NCBI RefSeq assembly: GCF_000014945.1
Contig: NC_008553.1
Span: 682,001-746,000 of the forward strand
Source: Methanothrix thermoacetophila PT
Lineage (GTDB): Archaea; Halobacteriota; Methanosarcinia; Methanotrichales; Methanotrichaceae
Length of the DNA stretch: 64,000 bases
Reading direction: 5' to 3'
The translations under genes were made by a program, and so were the position numbers. Under the pieces are notes generated by a model. That model ran no database searches, had not been told where the DNA came from, and was given only the letters and a program-made list of their open reading frames with translations. How positions within the stretch are numbered: the first letter of the stretch is position 1; each line of letters begins with the position of its first letter. Below, in pieces: positions 58,732 to 64,000 of this stretch.

Positions 58732-60450
58732 ATGCATGAAGAGAAGCCACTCAAGATACTTCTCATGGGCAACCCGAACGTGGGGAAGAGCGTGATATTC
58801 TCGAGGCTGACAGGTGCTGATGCCATCTCCTCGAACTATCCCGGAACAACTGTGAGCTACACAGAGGGCAGCATAAATGTGCTGGGCAGAAGCGCCGCGT
58901 TGATCGATGTGCCCGGTGTGTATTCACTTGATCCGAGCTCAAAGGCGGAGGAGGTTGCGAATCTCATACTGGAACAGGGCGCTGATCTGATAGTCAACGT
59001 TGTGGACGCGACAAACCTGGAGAGAAACCTGAATCTCACCCTGGAGCTCCAGGAGCGCGGTATCCCGATGGTAGTCGCACTCAACCTCTGGGATGTTGCT
59101 GTGAGAAGGGGTCTGGAGATAGATGTCAAGAGACTCTCAGAGGAGCTGGGCATAAAGGTCGTGCCAACTGTTGCAGCAAGCGGCCTTGGGATACGCGATC
59201 TCGTCGAGGCGATCGAGATCTCCATGAGCTCAAGACCGCCTGCATTGAGCCTCGATCCCACGGAGAGATGGCAGAGGGTGGGTGAGATAGTATCGAGGGT
59301 GCAGAAGGTCCATCACCGCCATCCATCTCACCTCGAGCGGCTGGAAGACCTCACGATACGACCATGGACAGGAATTCCCGTGGCGCTCATCGTCCTCTAT
59401 CTCTCATTCAGCCTGATCGTGGGAGCCGGAGAGCTGTTTATTGAGAATGTGAGCGACCCGTTCTTTCTCAGATACAGCTACTGGGTATTCGCGCTGGCTG
59501 ATAGATACACATCTGGACTCTTGCATGACATACTTGTGGGAAGATCTCCTGAGCTGCTCGAGTCGTTCGGCCTCCTGACAACCGGACTGTACATACCATT
59601 CGGCATCGTCCTCCCATTCCTCATACCATTCTATCTGGTGCTGGGGTTCCTCGAGGACCTGGGGTACCTTCCCAGGGTGAGCGTGCTCATGGACGCTCTT
59701 ATGCACAGGCTTGGCCTCCACGGTGCTGCGATAATACCGTGCGTCCTCGGGATGGGCTGCAGCGTTCCTGGCGTCCTGGGGCTGCGCGTTCTGGAGTCGT
59801 CGAAGCAGCGCTTCCTTGCAGCAACGCTCATGACAATGAGCATACCCTGCGCATCGCAAACCGCCATGGTCTTCGGAATCCTGGCTCCACACGGTCTTAG
59901 ATACATATTTGCAGTCTACGCAACCCTCCTCATAGTATTCATCATCTCTGGCATGATCCTCCACAGGCTGATCCGAGAGGAGTCACCAGAGATATTCATG
60001 GAGATCCCTCAGTACAGGATGCCCGTGATCGGTGCTCTGCTCAAGAAGACATTCGTGCGCATCAGGACGTTCATATCAGAGGCTGTTCCCTACATAGGAA
60101 TTGGCATAGTTGTGATGAATGTCTTCGAGATCACGGGTCTCATGAAGGCCATCGGCGAGCTGGCAAGCCCGATCGTCTCGGGCATTCTCGGCCTCCCAGC
60201 GGATGCTGCGACTGCACTCATTCTGGGCTTCCTGAGAAAGGACATCGGCATAGGCATGTTTGTACCTCTCGGTCTCACACCGGAGCAGCTCGTCATAGCT
60301 GCTGTTGTGCTCGCGATGTACTTTCCATGCGTCGCAACCCTGACGGTGCTGATGAAGGAACTCGGTCCGTATGATACAATCAGAGCGGTGGTCTTCCGCC
60401 TGCTCGCAGCTGTGATGGTGGGCGGTATGCTCAGAGTTATTCTTCTGTGA
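58732..60450 (+). CDS. feoB: Ferrous iron transport protein B
   Basis: 572 residues: N-terminal G domain with GNPNVGKSVIFSRLTG (P-loop) at about 12-27, DVPGVYSL (G3) and LNLWD (G4), then a helical spacer and about eight membrane helices with the gate motifs MGCSVPGVLGLR and CASQTAMVFG. It is shorter than typical FeoB (650-770), with a compact C-terminus, but no key motif is missing. Fe2+ uptake at the membrane. No feoA or DtxR-type gene is adjacent. Confidence 0.93.
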   Translation: MHEEKPLKILLMGNPNVGKSVIFSRLTGADAISSNYPGTTVSYTEGSINVLGRSAALIDVPGVYSLDPSSKAEEVANLILEQGADLIVNVVDATNLERNLNLTLELQERGIPMVVALNLWDVAVRRGLEIDVKRLSEELGIKVVPTVAASGLGIRDLVEAIEISMSSRPPALSLDPTERWQRVGEIVSRVQKVHHRHPSHLERLEDLTIRPWTGIPVALIVLYLSFSLIVGAGELFIENVSDPFFLRYSYWVFALADRYTSGLLHDILVGRSPELLESFGLLTTGLYIPFGIVLPFLIPFYLVLGFLEDLGYLPRVSVLMDALMHRLGLHGAAIIPCVLGMGCSVPGVLGLRVLESSKQRFLAATLMTMSIPCASQTAMVFGILAPHGLRYIFAVYATLLIVFIISGMILHRLIREESPEIFMEIPQYRMPVIGALLKKTFVRIRTFISEAVPYIGIGIVVMNVFEITGLMKAIGELASPIVSGILGLPADAATALILGFLRKDIGIGMFVPLGLTPEQLVIAAVVLAMYFPCVATLTVLMKELGPYDTIRAVVFRLLAAVMVGGMLRVILL

Positions 60451-60846
60451 GTGTGATGGGAAGCAGCAGTGCGCAACTCCCAGGCAGGAGAGACGTTCAC
60501 GCAGGCATATAACCTCACAGGCATTGAATCCGGCATCCGAGGTTCCGATGCTCGCCGGACGTGTCCGAATAAGGATTGAGTATCACCTCCACCCAAAAAC
60601 AGCAAGCCACAGATTTCTGAATTCAGCTTTTATTCGGACATCCCCTCGCTGACCAAAATCTATAAGTATTAATAAGTACAATCAGTTTTTGCTGTAGCTC
60701 TGATGTGAACGGCCAGGGCCTGCTCCTCGAGAGCGTTTTTCGCCTGGCACGCATCCGGCGAGGCTTGGAGTTCAAAGTTGTGCGCGCCGTGATGGGCGCA
60801 GCATCGCTCTGAGCAGGGGAACCGGGGTATATCAGGGCTGCAGCAC
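60451..60846. other. Convergent intergenic region with MITE-like copy
   Basis: About 395 bp between the stops of feoB and pstA. It holds the family B element at 60560-60645; the remainder (60660-60840) shows no gene. Confidence 0.5.
60560..60645 (+). repeat. MITE-like element (family B), copy 5
   Basis: Begins GTGTCCGAATAAGGATTGAG and ends CAGCTTTTATTCGGACATCC. The ends are a 12-bp inverted repeat, CGTGTCCGAATAA-type. The interior is more diverged than in copies 1, 2 and 4. Confidence 0.72.
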
Positions 60847-62079
60847 CTACCATCTTATATTCTTTCTGTAGTGGTTTCTCACGACTATTGCCAGGAAGTT
60901 CATCGCGAGCACCAGCCCCATGAGAACCAGAGCTGTGCCCCACGCTCTCTTCTCGACATCCCACGCCCCGAGGAAGTATATCAGCTGCAGAAGATGGTAG
61001 CAGAGGTTGTTCACAGGCTGATACACATCCGGAACCACGCCGTAGACCTTGTCCACATACACTGGAGTGAAGGTCACAGCGGTCCACATGATCGGCGCGG
61101 TCTCTCCAGCGGCCCTCGCCACTCCAATTATCAGGCCTGTGAGTATGCCGGGCAGTGCTGATGGAATGACTATCCTCAGGATCGTCTGCCACTTTGTGGC
61201 GCCAAGAGCCACGCTTCCTTCCCGCAGCGAGTTAGGAACAGATCTCAGCGCCTCCTGCGTCGTCAGAATTATCGTGGGGAGGTTCATGAGCCCCAGAATC
61301 ACGGAGCCTGCAAGCAGGGATATTCCGACCGTGGATACGAGAAATGCGAGCCCGAAGAGACCGTATACTACAGATGGAACCCCATTGAGGCAGCTTATCG
61401 ATATCGTGATGATGCGGTTCAGCGTGTGACTCCTCGAGTATTCATTCAGATATATGCCAGCGCCTATGCCGAGAGGGGCTGATACCAGCATGGCACCTAG
61501 GACAAGCCACATGGTACCCTCAATGCAGGTCACAATGCCGCCCTCCTGCCCGAGATTCCTGTGCGGCTCTGTCAGAAACTCGATGCTTATGGCTCCGATG
61601 CCGTTGTATATGATGACTGAGAATATGCCGCCGAGTATCACAATGGCCAGCACCGCCGAGCCTCTGATAAGAGTGAATGCCAGAACCTCTCTCGCTTTTG
61701 GACCGAACCCGTAGAGCATGTTGATTGCGTCTTTTAATAACAAAACGCCCGCAATGAGTGAAGCTGCAGGCGCGAGAAGCCTGTAGCTGAACGAAGCCCC
61801 TAGGTTCAAGGGGCTGATGACAAGATCCGGGGGTGAAAAGAGAAGAAAGATCGCAATCGCGATGATGATCAGGGCATCGAGATACACCACCATCGCATTC
61901 CTGGTTTTCAGCGTGAAAGCCATCTGGATGAGCATGAGCGCCGCAACCGGCAGGAGGAACTGCCAGAACAAGAGCAGAATTTTAAGCTGTGGCTGGATGG
62001 CAAGCGCAATCAGCGATGAGAGAAGCAGGATCGAGCCTGCGACTGCGAGCGCTGCTGTTCTTTTATCAGTATCCACCAA
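60847..62079 (-). CDS. pstA: Phosphate ABC transporter permease PstA
   Basis: 410 residues, longer than the usual 280-300 because of about three extra N-terminal hydrophobic helices (residues 1-125). The C-terminal 280 residues are typical PstA: EGTMWLVLGAMLVSAPLGIG, LNGVPSVVYGLFGLAF, and the EAA-type loop REGSVALGATKWQTILRIVI. It works with PstC to import phosphate. Its start overlaps the pstC stop by 14 bp. No PstB or PstS gene follows. Confidence 0.9.
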   Translation of the reverse strand: MVDTDKRTAALAVAGSILLLSSLIALAIQPQLKILLLFWQFLLPVAALMLIQMAFTLKTRNAMVVYLDALIIIAIAIFLLFSPPDLVISPLNLGASFSYRLLAPAASLIAGVLLLKDAINMLYGFGPKAREVLAFTLIRGSAVLAIVILGGIFSVIIYNGIGAISIEFLTEPHRNLGQEGGIVTCIEGTMWLVLGAMLVSAPLGIGAGIYLNEYSRSHTLNRIITISISCLNGVPSVVYGLFGLAFLVSTVGISLLAGSVILGLMNLPTIILTTQEALRSVPNSLREGSVALGATKWQTILRIVIPSALPGILTGLIIGVARAAGETAPIMWTAVTFTPVYVDKVYGVVPDVYQPVNNLCYHLLQLIYFLGAWDVEKRAWGTALVLMGLVLAMNFLAIVVRNHYRKNIRW

Positions 62080-62971
62080 ACCTCCTCCTGATGCGCTCTC
62101 TGGCCAGGTCTCCTATCACGCTCAGTATCGATACTATTGTGAGAAGCATCAGCCCCACTGCAAAGAGCGCATGGTAGTGCAGGGAACCATGTGCCACCTC
62201 ACCCATCTCCCCGGCTATGACAGATGTGAACGTCGCGCCCCGATCGAATACATCGTATATCGGGGTGGGTATCCGGGCGATGTTTCCAACCACCAGCAGC
62301 ACAGCCATGGTCTCGCCGATTATGTTGCCTATGTTCAGAAGCACTGCTGCTGTTATCCCCGACGATGCTGCTGGAAGCACAACATATCTTATCGTCTGCC
62401 ATCTCGTCGCTCCGAGAGCCATCGAGCCCTCCTTGAACTCGTTCGGCACAGCCCTAAGCGCATCCTCGCATATCGTCGTTATCGAGGGTATGAACATCAC
62501 ACCAAGCAGTATTGCGCCAGCAAGTATAGATCTGCCTGTGAGCATATCAAATGTGTTACCCAGGTACGGCACGAGGATTATAATGCCGAGGAACCCGTAG
62601 ACTATAGACGGCACGCCGGCGAGCAGCTCAACTGCTGGCTTCAGCACAGCCCTGGTCCTAGGCCCAGAGAGCTCTGCGAGATATATTGCAAGGGGTATGC
62701 CCACCGACATGTTTATCGCCAGGGCGAGTATCGCGACCAGGAGTGTATTTACTATCAGTGGGCGCATCCCGAAGATGTTTCCAGACGAGTGCCATTTCTC
62801 GCCCAGGACCAGGTTCAGCACTCCAACCTCGAAGATGGCTGGCAGGCTCTCCCGTATGAGGTACGCGAAAATAAGAATCATGATGGCGATGGACGCCACT
62901 GCTGTAATGAGGAGTAATGACTCTATGATCCTCTCTGTCAGACTTCTCAGAGCGGTAGGCAAAACGCTCAT
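62066..62971 (-). CDS. pstC: Phosphate ABC transporter permease PstC
   Basis: 301 residues from MSVLPTALRSLTERIIESLL (62971; an ATG at 62998 adds nine residues). Six helices with the permease loop KEGSMALGATRWQTIRYVVL and LLAGVPSIVYGFLGIIILVP. Pairs with pstA downstream. A TATA-like CTATATACTG near 63018-63027 lies about 50 nt upstream. Confidence 0.9.
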   Translation of the reverse strand: MSVLPTALRSLTERIIESLLLITAVASIAIMILIFAYLIRESLPAIFEVGVLNLVLGEKWHSSGNIFGMRPLIVNTLLVAILALAINMSVGIPLAIYLAELSGPRTRAVLKPAVELLAGVPSIVYGFLGIIILVPYLGNTFDMLTGRSILAGAILLGVMFIPSITTICEDALRAVPNEFKEGSMALGATRWQTIRYVVLPAASSGITAAVLLNIGNIIGETMAVLLVVGNIARIPTPIYDVFDRGATFTSVIAGEMGEVAHGSLHYHALFAVGLMLLTIVSILSVIGDLARERIRRRFGGY

Positions 62972-63282
62972 ACAATCCCAGAGATCGGTGTGCAGCATAA
63001 AGATCTTGTCTATATTCAGTATATAGATACATGACCTTGATCACCATCCTAAGAGGCCTTGCTGAGATATGCAGATCGGGATCGAGCTGTACAGCAATCC
63101 GAATCCACGCGCTAGAAGCTGCAAGGAGTGAAGTGTTTGGCCTGCATGATACGATCCTCATCTGAGATGCATCGACTCCGCTGAAGCAGTTGCTGAGATT
63201 TGTCAGACATTTGTAACTAAAGGTTCATCTGGTTGCTTCATCACATCCGGGATGTGATGAGTTCCAAAGCATGGGGGATGAT
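62972..63282. other. Divergent intergenic region
   Basis: About 310 bp between pstC and the ACT/DUF5612 gene. It holds the pstC TATA-like box; no pstS gene, Pho-type repeat or RNA is seen. Confidence 0.45.
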
Positions 63283-63951
63283 ATGAGCTTTGCGATAAAC
63301 ATAATATGCGAGGACAGGCCAGGGATGCTGCGCGATATAGCAGGCGTGGTGGCGGATCACGGCGGCAACATCGTCTACACCCAGCAGTTTGTCCTGGACA
63401 GAGGCGTGAACAAAGGAAAGGGGACGGTGTACATGGAAATCGAGGGGGATGTGCGTGGTGGAATCGAGGGCATGGTCGAGGCCCTCAGATCGATGCCCAT
63501 GGTATACGAGGTCACCGTGCACCCATCCTTCAACCAGATCTACGGCTCGCGCGTCATAATCATAGGAGGGGGTGCTCAGGTCGCCCAGGCCGCCGTGGGA
63601 GCGGTGAGCGAGGCTGACAGGCACAACCTGCGGGGGGAAAGGATAAGCGTCGACACGATCCCGCTCGTGGGAGAGGACGCGATCGCCGATGCGGTGAGCG
63701 CTGTGGGCAGGCTCCACAGGGCCTCGATTTTAATCCTGGCCGGCGCTCTGATGGGCGGGCGCATAACAGAGGAGGTGGCGAAGCTCCAGAAGGAGGGGAT
63801 ACCCGTCATAGCGCTGAAGATGGCGGGCACTGTGCCAAAGCAGGCGGATCTGGTCGTCACGGATCCGATTCAGGCTGGCACCTTCGCGGTCATGCATGTC
63901 GCCAGGACCGCTGTGTTCGATATAAACAGGGTGAGGGGCATGGAGTTCTAG
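63283..63951 (+). CDS. ACT domain / DUF5612 protein
   Basis: 222 residues from MSFAINIICEDRPGMLRDIA. GGGGGA just upstream (63273-63278) is the likely ribosome site, so the earlier in-frame ATG at 63271 is disfavoured. The N-terminal ACT domain (about 1-75) is followed by a Rossmann-like region (GSRVIIIGGGAQVAQAAVGA at about 89-108) matching the archaeal DUF5612 family. Probably a ligand-sensing regulator; ligand unknown. Confidence 0.82.
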   Translation: MSFAINIICEDRPGMLRDIAGVVADHGGNIVYTQQFVLDRGVNKGKGTVYMEIEGDVRGGIEGMVEALRSMPMVYEVTVHPSFNQIYGSRVIIIGGGAQVAQAAVGAVSEADRHNLRGERISVDTIPLVGEDAIADAVSAVGRLHRASILILAGALMGGRITEEVAKLQKEGIPVIALKMAGTVPKQADLVVTDPIQAGTFAVMHVARTAVFDINRVRGMEF

Positions 63952-64000
63952 AGCTTCAGCTCCTTGAGACGATCCCCATCGAATAGATCTCCGGTCGTGT
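63948..64000 (-). CDS. C-terminal end of an unidentified gene
   Basis: The minus strand reads TTGDLFDGDRLKELKL followed by a stop at 63948-63950, overlapping the convergent stop of the ACT gene. The frame continues beyond the right edge. Too short to identify; coding is suggested by residue composition and tight convergent packing. Confidence 0.4.
   Translation of the reverse strand, partial: TTGDLFDGDRLKELKL

Noticed and set aside
61817-62917. 366-codon plus-strand frame over pstA/pstC
   Set aside because: Antisense to two clear permease genes; the product is a charged low-complexity sequence without a family.

Overview
This window looks like a chromosomal segment of a methanogenic euryarchaeon of the Methanosarcinales, most probably Methanothrix (Methanosaeta). 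The genus call is inference; no 16S rRNA or mcr gene is present. The archaeal assignment rests on family D DNA polymerase small subunit, ribosomal protein S6e, archaeal AlaRS, NrpR, fibrillarin, KEOPS subunits (Cgi121, Bud32), tRNA splicing endonuclease, geranylgeranyl reductase, CCA-adding enzyme and a PGF-CTERM S-layer protein. Cysteate synthase points to the coenzyme M route of Methanosarcinales and Methanomicrobiales. Many genes look leaderless (TATA box about 25 nt before the start codon). Others have GGAGG or GGTGG ribosome sites, several followed by TTG starts.

Layout. 1-5.7 kb: minus-strand type III-B CRISPR (Cmr) operon running off the left edge: a CARF-HEPN-CARF ancillary effector, cmr1, an HD-less cmr2/cas10 and partial cmr3. 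No CRISPR array is present. A complete IS5-like element with an 8-bp target duplication sits just upstream. 7-31.7 kb: mostly housekeeping (HAD phosphatase, Cgi121, Map, AlaS, DP1, signal peptidase, FlpA-NikR, DUF1646 transporter, two tRNA genes, NrpR, S6e, geranylgeranyl reductase, SSS symporter, IlvD, ThpR, CCA enzyme). It is interrupted by three related exported proteins at 19.8-22.6 kb. 31.7-36 kb: HDAC-like deacetylase, a long intergenic region and a two-domain S-layer protein whose halves are almost identical at DNA level.

36-41 kb: Bud32, DUF1786, then a tight four-gene unit (cysteate synthase, ABC ATPase, HypB-like GTPase, Fe-S protein) that resembles a cofactor or metal-centre maturation module. 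41-50 kb: gamma carbonic anhydrase, Fe-superoxide dismutase, PfkB kinase and a rich sulfur-handling region (CoA-binding protein, MBL-rhodanese, sulfurtransferase, DGC protein, thioredoxin-like protein, exported double rhodanese, LarE, PUA protein). 50-52 kb: a decayed insertion sequence whose terminal inverted repeats match five short dispersed elements elsewhere in the window, suggesting a MITE family and its parent. 52-64 kb: CorA, AAA ATPase, ACT regulator, GAPDH-like protein with EndA, RlmJ-like methyltransferase, FeoB, orphan PstC-PstA permeases, and an ACT/DUF5612 protein.

The most promising unusual items are the double-CARF HEPN effector paired with an HD-less Cas10, the four-gene cysteate synthase/ATPase/GTPase/Fe-S unit, the MITE-parent relationship with a structured double-hairpin repeat inside the decayed transposase gene, the recently homogenised S-layer repeat, and the family of secreted proteins at 20-22.6 kb.
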